Assembly: GCA_937915865.1 (NCBI GenBank)
Contig: CALGIG010000042.1
Coordinates: forward strand, 1 to 45,813
Origin: an uncultured Prolixibacteraceae bacterium
Lineage (GTDB): Bacteria > Bacteroidota > Bacteroidia > Bacteroidales > Prolixibacteraceae
Direction of reading: 5' to 3'
Length of the DNA: 45,813 nt
Shown here piece by piece: positions 34,877 through 43,997 of this stretch. Below the pieces are notes generated by a model. The model had not been told where the DNA came from. It did no database searches and saw only the letters and a list, made by a program, of their open reading frames with translations. Position 1 is the first letter of the stretch, and each line of letters begins with the position of its first letter. A program made the position numbers and the translations under genes.

Positions 34877-35548
34877 TCACTCTTCTGAGGGTTGTTCATT
34901 TCCAAATTTTTCTCCAACCTGTTTGATAAAGCTCTTTCCACCAACTGCGGTAAGTATGACCGAAATTGCGCTTATTGTCACCAAAATAGTTGAAAATCCG
35001 ATGATTACAATGATTTGGGCCACTTCGAGCTCGACCAATGCGATCGCCGAGAAGAATAGCAAAATAATCATTTTTACAAATTTCGAGATAAACGAAGCAC
35101 GTTGGATTCTTTCCCGTTTTAAGGCCGATTCGACCGATCGTTCTGCCCACAATGCCAAAAGCCATCCAATGGCAAAAATTGCCACTGCAATAATTATTTT
35201 AGGCATGTACAGGATTCCTTTGCTCAGCAAATCTGATAAAATGGTCAGTTTCCAGGCAATTAGTGCGTTGTCCAGAAAAAGAAGGAATATGAGGGCATAA
35301 CCGATATTCCCAATAAAATTATAAACACCATGGCGTACATCAGCCCGGGTGAAGTCATCGGCCCACCTGGATCGCATCAAAAAACGGTCGACACGTAAAA
35401 GCAGTGAAATTTGGATTAAAAGCCGCTTGACAAACCAACCAGCAAACCAGCCTATCAACAATAAAATAAAGCCTGCCAGTAAACTCGGTAAATATGCCAC
35501 AATGCTGTCGGCCAAAGTGAAAAACTGATCCTGAATTTTTGTTTCCAT
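34877..35548 (-). CDS. TM-helix repeat membrane protein (MscS-related, no beta domain)
   Basis: This 223-residue membrane protein is built from conserved TM-helix repeats, with four or five hydrophobic segments (about 18-38, 76-95, 112-132, 152-172, 176-197). It has arginine-rich turns such as LLLRVDRFLMRSRWADDF. The unit SLLAGFILLLIGWFAGWFVKRLL is the signature seen at the start of many MscS-like channels, but the channel's beta domain is missing. It lies 12 bases after the permease-stress protein gene and 79 bases before a true MscS gene. It may be an accessory subunit or a channel of its own. Confidence 0.82.
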   Translation of the reverse strand: METKIQDQFFTLADSIVAYLPSLLAGFILLLIGWFAGWFVKRLLIQISLLLRVDRFLMRSRWADDFTRADVRHGVYNFIGNIGYALIFLLFLDNALIAWKLTILSDLLSKGILYMPKIIIAVAIFAIGWLLALWAERSVESALKRERIQRASFISKFVKMIILLFFSAIALVELEVAQIIVIIGFSTILVTISAISVILTAVGGKSFIKQVGEKFGNEQPSEE

Positions 35549-35560
35549 AGTTTGCCTCCG

Positions 35561-37816
35561 TTATTTTTTTTGAGATTTAAACAAAGAAAGGAAGAACGAT
35601 TCCTGCTCTTCAAACTCTTTCAGCCATAAAACCGGGCATTCAACCTGCTCGGTAATTTCACGAACCAATGATTTCGAAAATAACAGCTCCAGAAAATCCC
35701 CAGACTTTCCACCCATAACCATCAAATCATACCCACGCGACAATTTAAGTAGTCCCTGTAGGATATCCGGGTCAGAAACTGTCTTCAATTGAATGTTCAG
35801 CTCATTTTCCTGAATGAACTGATTAACCTGATCAAGCCTTTGGGTTCGTTCATTTTCTGCCATCTCGGGATTCATAACAACAGCTAAAGTAACTTTTGCC
35901 CCAAAGTATTCCGACAGGGCAGGAGCAATTTCAGCAGCCAATTGTGTGTGCGAATTTCCTCCGTATGGAATAATTATTTTCCTGATTCGCTCAACATTGA
36001 GCTGGCCATGCAGAATAGCCACTTCAGTCGTCGATTTCTGAAGCGTTGAATCGATGACCGAATAGAAATACTTCTGGACAAAGTTAGAGCCTTTTCGTCG
36101 GTCGGTCAGAATAAAGTTGCAGTTTTCCTCGATCGCTGTATCGATCAATCCTTTCGAGATGCGGTGAGATATCTTCAGAATTGATTTTGACAAAATTCCT
36201 GCTTCTTCTGCAAGATTTTGAGCCTGAAGAAGCAACTCATTTCCGGATGATTTGATGTTTTTGCCTTCTTCCAGTTTATGTCCTTCCAGCAATTCGTTTA
36301 TATACAGAAAGATGAGGTTGGCATTGTGTTTCTTTGCAATGGCACAGGCGATTCTGGTTAATCCCGGCAGATTCGACTGATCTGAAAGATAAACCAGCAG
36401 GTTGTATTCCTTTTTCGAAATTTGTTCCAGCGTGCGTACTTTCCGGGTGTGTTCCACTTCCCTGGACGATGCATAAAACCGGTAAACAAAAAGGCCGAGA
36501 GACGTCCAGATGATTGTTACAATCCACGCTGTGATACTGTAATTAAACATGTAAATCGCCAGAAAAAGCAGCATCAGGATTCCTGCGATCGACAGGTAGG
36601 GAAACAAGGGCACTTTAAAACCCCGGTCCAGGTCCTGTCTTTTTTTGCGCAGGTTAATCATAGCCAGGTTAACCTGTAAAAACAAAAGCAAAAACATGAT
36701 GTCGGCGGCGCTCGCCACATCTTCGATGGGCAGCGAAACGGCCATAACGACAATAATAACCAACGAAACCATAATGGCCCAATGCGGCGTGAATTTCGTG
36801 GGGTGAACTTTGCTAAAGAATGTCGGGAAATTACGGTCGCGGCCCATGGCAAAAGCTACCCTTGACGACGAATAAATGGTGGCATTTAGCGCAGATATGG
36901 TAGAGATTAAACCACCTATTAGGATCAAAACACCTCCTCCAATAAAGAAATTTCGTGCTACATTCACCAGTGCAATTTCCTTCTGCTGTGCCAGAAAATC
37001 CCACCGGGTAACGCCTGCCGGTGGTTGAACGGTTCCTAAAGCCACAATAGCAACCATAATATATATTGGAACCACAATAACCAGTGACAGAAAAACTGCC
37101 CTTGGAATATTTTTTCGCGGATTTTTTATTTCCTCCGAACTTTGCGCAATGACCTCAAAACCCTGAAAGGCTATGAATGTCAAACCCATCGCTTTAAAGA
37201 CACCCCCCGTCCCGTTTGGAAGAAACGGGCTGAAGGTAGTTTGCCAATCTCCGTTCCGAAGTATCAATTCAAGCCCAAATCCAATGAATATGAACAGGAT
37301 AATGATTTTAGCAATGGTAACCAGGTTGCCTATTTTTCCGGTTTCGGAGGCACCGCGGAAATTAATATATCCAAACAAAAGGGCTGTTGCCACAGCCAAT
37401 ATCTTCTGAGGGGAGAAAAACCCCCAATGTGGCATCAGGATATTGAATTCGTGTAAGACATGCTCGAAATAGGCTCCAAATCCAAGCGCATAGAGCGCGC
37501 AGGCCACTGCATGCGCAAACCAGCTCATCCAGCCCGAAAGAAATCCGTTCCACTTGGGAAGACCTTCTTTAACCCACAAATAACCACCACCGGCATCGTG
37601 GTAGCAGGAACCAAGCTCTGCGTAAGACATTGCTGTGAGTAAAGCAATTATTCCGTTCAAAATGAAGGTAAGAATCAGGCCAGGACCAGCGACACCGGCC
37701 GCAATTCCAATCAGGACAAATATACCTGCGCCAATCATGGCGCCAACCCCTATCAGTGTCGCATCTAGCGTAGTCATTTCACGGGCTAGCCGGACTTCCG
37801 TATCAAACTTTTTCAC
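35561..37816 (-). CDS. APC-superfamily amino acid permease with C-terminal universal stress domains
   Basis: This 751-residue fusion starts at GTG 37816; the nearby ATG is out of frame. Residues 1-445 are an APC-type transporter with twelve hydrophobic segments. It has the family start LDATLIGVGAMIGAGIFVLIG and EEIKNPRKNIPRA near 230-242. Residues about 455-735 contain two UspA-like domains (one begins at YNLLVYLSDQSNLPGLTRIA, the second near IRKIIIPYGGNSH), with a C-terminal VMGGKSGD nucleotide-loop-like motif. Such fusions are common in bacteria and archaea and may let nucleotide or stress status gate amino acid or amine flux. The next gene starts 12 bases downstream, so they are co-transcribed. 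Confidence 0.92.
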   Translation of the reverse strand: MKKFDTEVRLAREMTTLDATLIGVGAMIGAGIFVLIGIAAGVAGPGLILTFILNGIIALLTAMSYAELGSCYHDAGGGYLWVKEGLPKWNGFLSGWMSWFAHAVACALYALGFGAYFEHVLHEFNILMPHWGFFSPQKILAVATALLFGYINFRGASETGKIGNLVTIAKIIILFIFIGFGLELILRNGDWQTTFSPFLPNGTGGVFKAMGLTFIAFQGFEVIAQSSEEIKNPRKNIPRAVFLSLVIVVPIYIMVAIVALGTVQPPAGVTRWDFLAQQKEIALVNVARNFFIGGGVLILIGGLISTISALNATIYSSSRVAFAMGRDRNFPTFFSKVHPTKFTPHWAIMVSLVIIVVMAVSLPIEDVASAADIMFLLLFLQVNLAMINLRKKRQDLDRGFKVPLFPYLSIAGILMLLFLAIYMFNYSITAWIVTIIWTSLGLFVYRFYASSREVEHTRKVRTLEQISKKEYNLLVYLSDQSNLPGLTRIACAIAKKHNANLIFLYINELLEGHKLEEGKNIKSSGNELLLQAQNLAEEAGILSKSILKISHRISKGLIDTAIEENCNFILTDRRKGSNFVQKYFYSVIDSTLQKSTTEVAILHGQLNVERIRKIIIPYGGNSHTQLAAEIAPALSEYFGAKVTLAVVMNPEMAENERTQRLDQVNQFIQENELNIQLKTVSDPDILQGLLKLSRGYDLMVMGGKSGDFLELLFSKSLVREITEQVECPVLWLKEFEEQESFFLSLFKSQKK

Positions 37817-37877
37817 AACTATGCATCTTTAAATGAGTAAATTGCAATCCATTCTTGAATGAGGTTGGATTGATATC

Positions 37878-38285
37878 CTATTTCAAATTCAAATTTTCAA
37901 TACGAAATATTTCCTGACTGCTGGGCCAGCTTGCATTATTTTCATTTTCAGCAGTGATAAAAATTTGGTCAGGTTTAAAGGAAGTCAATCCTTGTAAAGA
38001 TGCATTATTTTTTTTGTCACTGGCTAACATACCAATATTTACAGTTTTTCCGCTGTTTGTTATGATCCATGCAATATAGTGTTCCTTTGGCGGGTTCAGT
38101 CTGTCTGCATTAGCCAGGTACTTGATTTTAACGCCAATCTGATAATTGTTGTTCTTATCTTTTTTTATCATTACCTTTCCGTCTGCTGCAGGGGCAATTT
38201 GAGACACCGGAAATTTAACGGTAGTTGAACATGCAACCAATGAAACCGTCAAAGCCATCATAACAAAGTAAATGATTGTTTTCAT
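37878..38285 (-). CDS. Lipoprotein with RskA-like domain
   Basis: This protein has 135 residues from ATG 38285; the frame opens at 38315. The lipobox LVAC places Cys19 at the mature N-terminus. The mature part has HYIAWIITNSGKTVNIGMLAS and ends in FITAENENNASWPS. This pattern resembles the extracytoplasmic domain of anti-sigma K factors (RskA), where a Y-x-x-W strand and an E-x-x-x-x-P turn recur. No sigma factor or cytoplasmic anti-sigma part is present, so it is probably a stand-alone envelope protein using the same fold. It lies between the permease gene and a membrane sensor-like gene on the same strand. Function unknown. Confidence 0.7.
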   Translation of the reverse strand: MKTIIYFVMMALTVSLVACSTTVKFPVSQIAPAADGKVMIKKDKNNNYQIGVKIKYLANADRLNPPKEHYIAWIITNSGKTVNIGMLASDKKNNASLQGLTSFKPDQIFITAENENNASWPSSQEIFRIENLNLK

Positions 38286-38350
38286 AATCGTTTTTTTAAT
38301 GTTCGTATAAGTCATCTTTAACGTTTTATTTTTTATAATACCGTCCAGCG

Positions 38351-38902
38351 CTACTTCTGCATATCAATAATCAAAACTCCCAATTTTTTATTTAATCCCA
38401 TAATTGGAGTAACTACGCAGAAACCTAAACTGTCTTTAAAAGTCGCCAGATTATCAACTCCCAGAAATTCATTGTTTTTTAAGACCTGACCTTCGACTTT
38501 TTTGTCAGTCGCTATCTCGACAATCGAATTTTCAGTGTTCACGAACCTAACCTTCAATATTCCCGGCTCTTTAACAAACTCTTTGAAAAAAAGATTTACT
38601 TCCTCAGAATTACCCCGCATCATTTCACTTCGAACTGCCCATGAAAAAACTTTGGCGGTCAAATTAATATTTCGGATTTTCAAACTATCTATCTGAAATT
38701 CAAATTTGGCTGACAACTGCGTTTTAACTTTTTCATTATTTTTTTCAATGGTGATAATTTTTATTTGGTACCAAATAAAAATAAATGCAGCTACCAAAAG
38801 TAGAAAAACTGATAATTTATTTTTGAAGATAAATCGGAGGACTTTGTTTTGGGTTACATCCTTTTGTTCTGCAATTTTGCCAACCTGATCGCCTGTTTCC
38901 AT
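38351..38902 (-). CDS. Single-pass membrane protein with cache-like outer domain
   Basis: This 183-residue protein is not in a family I can name. It has a short cytoplasmic head, one membrane helix (about 29-49) and a coiled linker (50-90). The outer domain (about 90-183) has the strand pattern of small Cache/PAS sensors: GILKVRFVNTENSIVEIATDKK, then LGFCVVTPIMGLNKKLGVLIIDM. It lacks a kinase, HAMP or methyl-accepting part, so it would signal through a partner or act as a modulator. It is the first gene of the minus-strand run towards the permease and MscS genes, which suggests a link to envelope stress. Confidence 0.65.
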   Translation of the reverse strand: METGDQVGKIAEQKDVTQNKVLRFIFKNKLSVFLLLVAAFIFIWYQIKIITIEKNNEKVKTQLSAKFEFQIDSLKIRNINLTAKVFSWAVRSEMMRGNSEEVNLFFKEFVKEPGILKVRFVNTENSIVEIATDKKVEGQVLKNNEFLGVDNLATFKDSLGFCVVTPIMGLNKKLGVLIIDMQK

Positions 38903-39146
38903 ATATTAATTTGTTTAAAGGGTTTTCGAATATTAAAAATAATCTTACTGAGTATTGTTAACTTCCCAAAATGTGTAAAAATTTGTCCAAAAGGTAAAGA
39001 AATAACGAATATCTTCCTCGTCAAAACAACTACTTTTGCAAGATTAAAGTATCTTCTTTTAGATCTAATCTTCGCCCGAAATGTTTCTACCTGACCCTTA
39101 TTCTGACAACTTAAATTTATACTTTTTAAATTGAATTTCTAATAGC

Positions 39147-39154
39147 TATATTTG
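39147..39154 (+). promoter_or_regulatory. Candidate -7 box before the ISAon1-type gene
   Basis: TATATTTG matches TAnnTTTG, 31 bases before the ATG at 39185. The same AGCTATATTTGA context recurs 600 bases downstream before the glycosyltransferase gene. The nearest TTG is only 16 bases upstream (39131), closer than usual. Confidence 0.4.
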
Positions 39155-39184
39155 ATGTGCTAAAATATTTTATTAAGAAGTTTT

Positions 39185-39661
39185 ATGGAATCAAAATTGC
39201 TTTTACATGAATTATCAATGGTGTATTTTCCGATAGATCTTGTGGAGCATTTTGAAATTGTAGAAATAAATAATTACCAAGATTATGTTGAGATACGGTT
39301 TAATGAGTTATCTGGATTGATCCCCACTCAACTTACTGGTGAAACTGGCATAATCAAGGATGGATTTCTCAATCCTATAGAGTTGCAAACCTTTCCTGCA
39401 AAAGGAAAGCCTGTTTATTTAAAGGTTTACCGTCGCAGATGGAAGAAGCGCGGTAAGCTGGAAACTTACTGGAATAACTACGAATTAAATCCGGTTGGTA
39501 TTAAAGCAACAAAACGGTTTGCCAACTTTGTTAAAAAGCTTTTACAACGTTTCTCATCAAATTTTTCACTAATCTCCACTGCTGTTGTAGTTGACCGGAA
39601 GAAATTATGGAGATGGAAAAAAGTCATGGTTGAAGGAACAAATAATGGTGTTTATAAATAG
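39185..39661 (+). CDS. Orphan ISAon1-type transposase N-terminal region protein
   Basis: This 158-residue protein resembles the separate N-terminal (zinc-ribbon/linker type) protein of ISAon1-family elements. It has DLVEHFEIVEINNYQDYVEI at 18-37, LQTFPAKGKPVYLKVYRRRW (67-86) and a basic C-terminal part including TKRFANFVKKLL. In complete elements a second frame follows and encodes the DDE transposase. Here none follows; the next gene is a glycosyltransferase 227 bases on. So this is an IS remnant or a domesticated DNA-binding protein. The frame is intact with a good start at 39185 and a promoter-like box, which slightly favours a retained function. No terminal inverted repeats are visible by eye. 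Confidence 0.7.
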   Translation: MESKLLLHELSMVYFPIDLVEHFEIVEINNYQDYVEIRFNELSGLIPTQLTGETGIIKDGFLNPIELQTFPAKGKPVYLKVYRRRWKKRGKLETYWNNYELNPVGIKATKRFANFVKKLLQRFSSNFSLISTAVVVDRKKLWRWKKVMVEGTNNGVYK

Positions 39662-39746
39662 AAATAATTTTACCTAATTTAAATTCGTTAGTTTTTTCCC
39701 ATCAATTTTAGACAGGTTGATTCAATTGAACTAAATTTTTTCCAGC

Positions 39747-39754
39747 TATATTTG
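39747..39754 (+). promoter_or_regulatory. Promoter of the glycosyltransferase gene
   Basis: TATATTTG fits the -7 consensus, and a TTG at 39726-39728 lies 21 bases upstream (start to start), the usual Bacteroidota spacing. It predicts a leader of roughly 125 bases before the ATG at 39888. Confidence 0.5.
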
Positions 39755-39887
39755 ACTAAAATAATAGGCAAATCAGACATGCGCAGAGAACTCAACATCT
39801 GCATTTTAGTAATTCAGGCGATTGATTTTTAGCTTAATAATTCTGATCATAGATTCAATTTTCAAAATAAAATTCCAATAGAATTGT

Positions 39888-42110
39888 ATGAAAATAATTT
39901 GCTTAGGTAATTATCCTCCACGCCAGTGTGGAATTGCTACGTTTACTGAAAATCTAGTAAGGTCGATTTTGAATGCCGCAGAGATTCACTCGATTGAAAT
40001 CGAACTTGAAGTAATAGCTATGAATGATGGAGGAAAAACCTATTCCTATCCACCAATTGTAAAAAATACAATACCAGCAAATGATAAACCTGCCTACATA
40101 CGAATGGCGAACTACATCAATGAATCAGGGGCTGAACTATTTTTGTTACAGCATGAATATGGTATTTACGGAGGAGATAGTGGCGTTCTGCTCCTGACAT
40201 TACTTCGACGATTGAAGATTCCGGTTGTTTCCACCTTTCACACTGTTTTGGAAAAACCAAATTTCCACCAATATGAAGTTCTTCGGAAAATTGCTGCATA
40301 TTCAAGCCGGGTTGTAATTATGAATTCTCTGGCAATAAAATTTTTAACCAATATCTATCACATTCGTCAGGAGAAAATTGTTTGCATTGAACATGGAGTA
40401 CCCGACTTCAATATTCTGGAAACCCAGACTTTAAATATTCCGAAAAATTGGGAGAGACGAAAAATAATGCTCACTTTCGGATTGATTGGCAGGAGTAAAG
40501 GAATTGAAACGGTGATAAGAGCTTTGCCCGCAATTGTCTCAGAGCATCCCAATGTTTTGTATGTTATTCTGGGGAAAACACATCCACATGTGGTTCAGAA
40601 TGCTGGTGAAGAATACCGCGAGTACCTGATATCAATGATTAATTGTTTAAATCTAAACGAAAATGTTATTTTTATTAATGAATATGTGAGTGAGTTAGAA
40701 TTGATGGCTTACCTGAAAAGAGCTGACATTTATGTTACTCCATACTTGAATAAAGCCCAGATTACAAGCGGAACATTAAGTTACGCGGTTAGCGGCGGTT
40801 GTGCTGTGGTTTCAACACCATACTGGCATGCCGAGCAATTGCTGGCTGATGGACGAGGAATTCTTTTTGATTTTGGAAATTTTGTTCAACTTGCTGAAAT
40901 CGTAAATAATCTGTTGGACAATCCAAAAACGATGACACAGCTTCAACAAAAAGCTTTTGAGTATGGCAAAAACATTTCATGGCCATTGATCGGAAAAGAC
41001 TATTTAAATCAGTTTGAATCGGTAATCAATCAAATGAATTCAGCCGAATACTTAATGAAGCAAGACCTTGAAATTCATTATCCTGAATTCGATATTTCTC
41101 ATTTGAAAAGGCTCACCGATGATACCGGGTTACTCCAACATGCAAGAACAAGTGTGCCGTATTACAAAGCTGGCTATTGTCTTGATGATAACTCACGGGC
41201 AATTATTGTTTGTGTTAAGGCCTGGAATAGAGAAAACGAACAGGTCTATCTTGATCTCTTAGACAAATACTTAGCTTATTTAACTTATATGCAGAGGCGA
41301 GATGGCAGTTTTACAAACTACATGACTTATGAGCGTACATTACTTGATGCCAAATCGGACGATGCTTATGGAAGAATAATTTGGGCTCTTGGTTATTTAA
41401 TTCGCTTTGCGCCCACCAATTCATATTTTCATTTGGGATTGGAATTATTTGAGCATGCCATACCTCAGTATGGAAAATTGAGTTATGCCAGAGGGTATGC
41501 CAATTGTATTTTTGGTCTTTACCACTATGTAAAGCGATTTCCAGATCAGGAAAGATACTTGAGGCTCTTACAGATGGTCTCTGATCAGTTGTGTGAAATA
41601 TATTTGAGGCATAAAAGAGACAACTGGAACTGGTTTGAAGATACTTTGACTTATGACAATGGCTTACTACCTTCAGCTCTTTATCGTTCGTTCGAAATTT
41701 CAGGAGAGGAAAGATATTTGCAAATAGCTGAGGAGAGCCGGATTTTTCTTGAATCGAAATGTTTTCGGGAAGAATGGTTGTCGTTGATAGGTAACCGTAA
41801 ATGGTTGCGGCTGGATCAGGATTATGATTTTTTTGCACAGCAACCGATTGATGCTATGGCTATGGTAATTCTTTATCAGAGTGCATGGGAGGCAACAGGG
41901 AACAAAGAGTATATTGACAAACTGCACCTTTCATTCGATTGGTTCTTTGGTAAAAACGATCTCGATATTACCTTGTTTGACTCCGAGTCGGCAGGGTGCA
42001 ACGATGGAATAGAGGAAGCTAATATTAACCGGAATCAGGGTGCTGAAAGTAACATTGCCTACCTATTATCCTATTTAGTTGCAGAATCATTCTTCAGTCT
42101 TCATTCTTGA
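39888..42110 (+). CDS. GT4 glycosyltransferase fused to an alpha/alpha-toroid domain
   Basis: This is a 740-residue two-domain protein. The N-terminal GT-B glycosyltransferase (about 1-385, GT4 group) has GNYPPRQCGIATFTENLV at 6-23, LLQHEYGIYGG near 85-95 and FGLIGRSKGIETVIRALP near 197-214. The C-terminal nucleotide-sugar lobe is VTPYLNKAQITSGTLSYAVSGG. The C-terminal part (about 395-740) is a helical (alpha/alpha)6 toroid rich in Trp, Tyr and Asp, for example CLDDNSRAIIVCVKAW and WNWFEDTLTYDNGLLP. It resembles glycoside hydrolase or epimerase-type barrels. The same protein may therefore build and trim or sense a mannose-type glycan. It converges on the GH130-receiver gene; the last 24 bases of the two genes overlap on opposite strands. 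Confidence 0.88.
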   Translation: MKIICLGNYPPRQCGIATFTENLVRSILNAAEIHSIEIELEVIAMNDGGKTYSYPPIVKNTIPANDKPAYIRMANYINESGAELFLLQHEYGIYGGDSGVLLLTLLRRLKIPVVSTFHTVLEKPNFHQYEVLRKIAAYSSRVVIMNSLAIKFLTNIYHIRQEKIVCIEHGVPDFNILETQTLNIPKNWERRKIMLTFGLIGRSKGIETVIRALPAIVSEHPNVLYVILGKTHPHVVQNAGEEYREYLISMINCLNLNENVIFINEYVSELELMAYLKRADIYVTPYLNKAQITSGTLSYAVSGGCAVVSTPYWHAEQLLADGRGILFDFGNFVQLAEIVNNLLDNPKTMTQLQQKAFEYGKNISWPLIGKDYLNQFESVINQMNSAEYLMKQDLEIHYPEFDISHLKRLTDDTGLLQHARTSVPYYKAGYCLDDNSRAIIVCVKAWNRENEQVYLDLLDKYLAYLTYMQRRDGSFTNYMTYERTLLDAKSDDAYGRIIWALGYLIRFAPTNSYFHLGLELFEHAIPQYGKLSYARGYANCIFGLYHYVKRFPDQERYLRLLQMVSDQLCEIYLRHKRDNWNWFEDTLTYDNGLLPSALYRSFEISGEERYLQIAEESRIFLESKCFREEWLSLIGNRKWLRLDQDYDFFAQQPIDAMAMVILYQSAWEATGNKEYIDKLHLSFDWFFGKNDLDITLFDSESAGCNDGIEEANINRNQGAESNIAYLLSYLVAESFFSLHS

Positions 42111-43997
42111 TCTTAATACTTTGTCGACTAAAAGTAATAACAAGTTTTTATCTACCGGTTTTTGAATATATTCAGCAGCGCCCATTCTTAACCCTTTTGC
42201 TTTATTGGCTGAGTCAGTGAGATCGGACAAGAATATCAAAGGTATTGCTATTGCATTATTATTCATATATTCAAGCATCCGGTAACCATCAAGGTTTGGC
42301 ATTGAAATATCACAAAGTATTAAATCAAATTTTTCCTTTGCAATTTGCATTAGCGCAACAACTCCATCGGGAGCAATCTCTACATCATATCCATCTTTCT
42401 TTAATATTTTGCCAATGTCTCTTTGGTTAGTCACTTCATCATCAATAACCAATATTCTTGCTTTGCTTTTTTCTGCACTTGGCCGGCCTTTCTTTATATC
42501 TGAAGGGAGCAGGTTCGTGAGTATTTCTTTTAATGAAAATGTGGCATAGGTTGATGTTGTGTCTGACATCGCATAAGGTAAAACCAATTCATTATTATTG
42601 ATGATTGAACCGCAGGAATAAACCACATTGGGAACATATCCATCACGTTCTTCCTCGTTAGGCAGTAGAAGCGGTTCGCTTAGTTGTCCAATTAATTTAG
42701 TGGGATCATCCAAATCAAGCAAAATGGCACTGATGGCATATCTGCGCACTGGTCCAACCCCATGAGTGATGACTAACCAACCATATTCTGTTTCAATGGG
42801 TGAACCACAGTTGCCAACCTGGATAAATTCCCACGGGAACTTGGGTATTTGAAGTTCAACTGCTTCATCCCAAAGGTTAATCGTGTCTGAAAACATGATG
42901 TAATTGTTGATGCCATCAATCCGGGATAACATGACGTATTTTCCCCCAATTTTTCTTGGGAATAAGGCCATTCCTTTATTTTGAGCATACTCTCCATGAA
43001 TAGGCTTAATGGTAAAGTTGTAGAAATCTTTGGTTTCCAACAACATTGGCATGATGCTCACTCCATTATAGGCTGTGTAAGTTGCGCAATAACGAGTAAT
43101 GCCATCTTCTTCTGTAAATTTTACAAACCGGGCATCTTCTATTCCGTTACTTTCGGCAGCAGCAATAGGAAAGATAACGCGGTCGGAAATTCCAGTATCA
43201 AGTGAAAAGGTAATTCGGTAATATGATTCGCCTAGCCAGCTAATTAATTTTAATTGATGTAATTGTTGATCATCCAAATTCATCTCTTTCTTGGTTTGAT
43301 CAATAGCCCGGTACAGTTCATTGTAATCAAATTCATGTTTTAATTTGCTATATACATGTCCAAGTGGAGAATCGTCTGAAGGTATTTCGCAAACGCCATA
43401 TATTTCGCAAAGCTTTTTCGAAAAAAAATCCTTGTTGTAAATAAAATTATAAACCGTCTCTGGCTCATCAACAATCTTTCCGGTTGGCATTAATTCGAGA
43501 TTGTTATCAGCATCGAGAATTCCGCCACGGAAGGCTATCGATGAAATATGCCCTTCTCCCGTTGCCCTGAAACTTATAATCACTCGTTTTTGGTTATCCT
43601 GAAGTCCTGTCTGATCCGGATCTTCAACAATAGAGGGATTAAAAAAAGCTGCTGATTCAATTGAATATTCCGACGAAAAAAAAGCACCGATCAATAACTT
43701 TTTTGAAACTGACAGTACATTTAAATCGCCACTTCTACCATTCATAATTTCTCGTGTCCTGTCAAAATGATTCTGAAATATTCGTGAAATGTTGCGGTGT
43801 CGTCCTGAAAAATCACGCAACACATGTCTTAAAGTCAACGCGGCAGCTTCTTCTGGCATTCCTGTTACTTTCTGAATGACCGATTGAACTCTTGATTCTG
43901 GTCCAGGGAAAAAGAACCGTACAATTACTCTTTTAGGATCGCTGTAAAAGCGAATGGCTTTGCGCTTAACGGTGGTGCTCATAATCAGAATTTTCAT
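42087..43997 (-). CDS. GH130-type mannoside phosphorylase/hydrolase fused to a receiver domain
   Basis: This protein has 636 residues from ATG 43997; ATG 43982 is also possible and the frame opens at 44039. Residues about 75-490 are a five-bladed propeller of the GH130 type with IEDARFVKF and GNCGSPIETEYGWLVITHGV, a family that phosphorolyses or hydrolyses beta-mannosides. Residues about 512-632 are a CheY-like receiver with the acidic pair IDDE, the phospho-acceptor Asp in ILCDISMP, Ser in FLSD and Lys in IQKPV. No DNA-binding domain follows. Phosphorylation could switch the enzyme on or off, or its binding to partners; this is inference. It pairs with the convergent GT4-toroid gene, so the two likely act on the same glycan. 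Confidence 0.85.
   Translation of the reverse strand: MKILIMSTTVKRKAIRFYSDPKRVIVRFFFPGPESRVQSVIQKVTGMPEEAAALTLRHVLRDFSGRHRNISRIFQNHFDRTREIMNGRSGDLNVLSVSKKLLIGAFFSSEYSIESAAFFNPSIVEDPDQTGLQDNQKRVIISFRATGEGHISSIAFRGGILDADNNLELMPTGKIVDEPETVYNFIYNKDFFSKKLCEIYGVCEIPSDDSPLGHVYSKLKHEFDYNELYRAIDQTKKEMNLDDQQLHQLKLISWLGESYYRITFSLDTGISDRVIFPIAAAESNGIEDARFVKFTEEDGITRYCATYTAYNGVSIMPMLLETKDFYNFTIKPIHGEYAQNKGMALFPRKIGGKYVMLSRIDGINNYIMFSDTINLWDEAVELQIPKFPWEFIQVGNCGSPIETEYGWLVITHGVGPVRRYAISAILLDLDDPTKLIGQLSEPLLLPNEEERDGYVPNVVYSCGSIINNNELVLPYAMSDTTSTYATFSLKEILTNLLPSDIKKGRPSAEKSKARILVIDDEVTNQRDIGKILKKDGYDVEIAPDGVVALMQIAKEKFDLILCDISMPNLDGYRMLEYMNNNAIAIPLIFLSDLTDSANKAKGLRMGAAEYIQKPVDKNLLLLLVDKVLRSRMKTEE

Noticed and set aside
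39888..42110. Possible frameshift or fusion artefact joining the glycosyltransferase and toroid domains
   Set aside because: One uninterrupted frame with consistent composition runs through both domains; a true fusion is the simpler reading.
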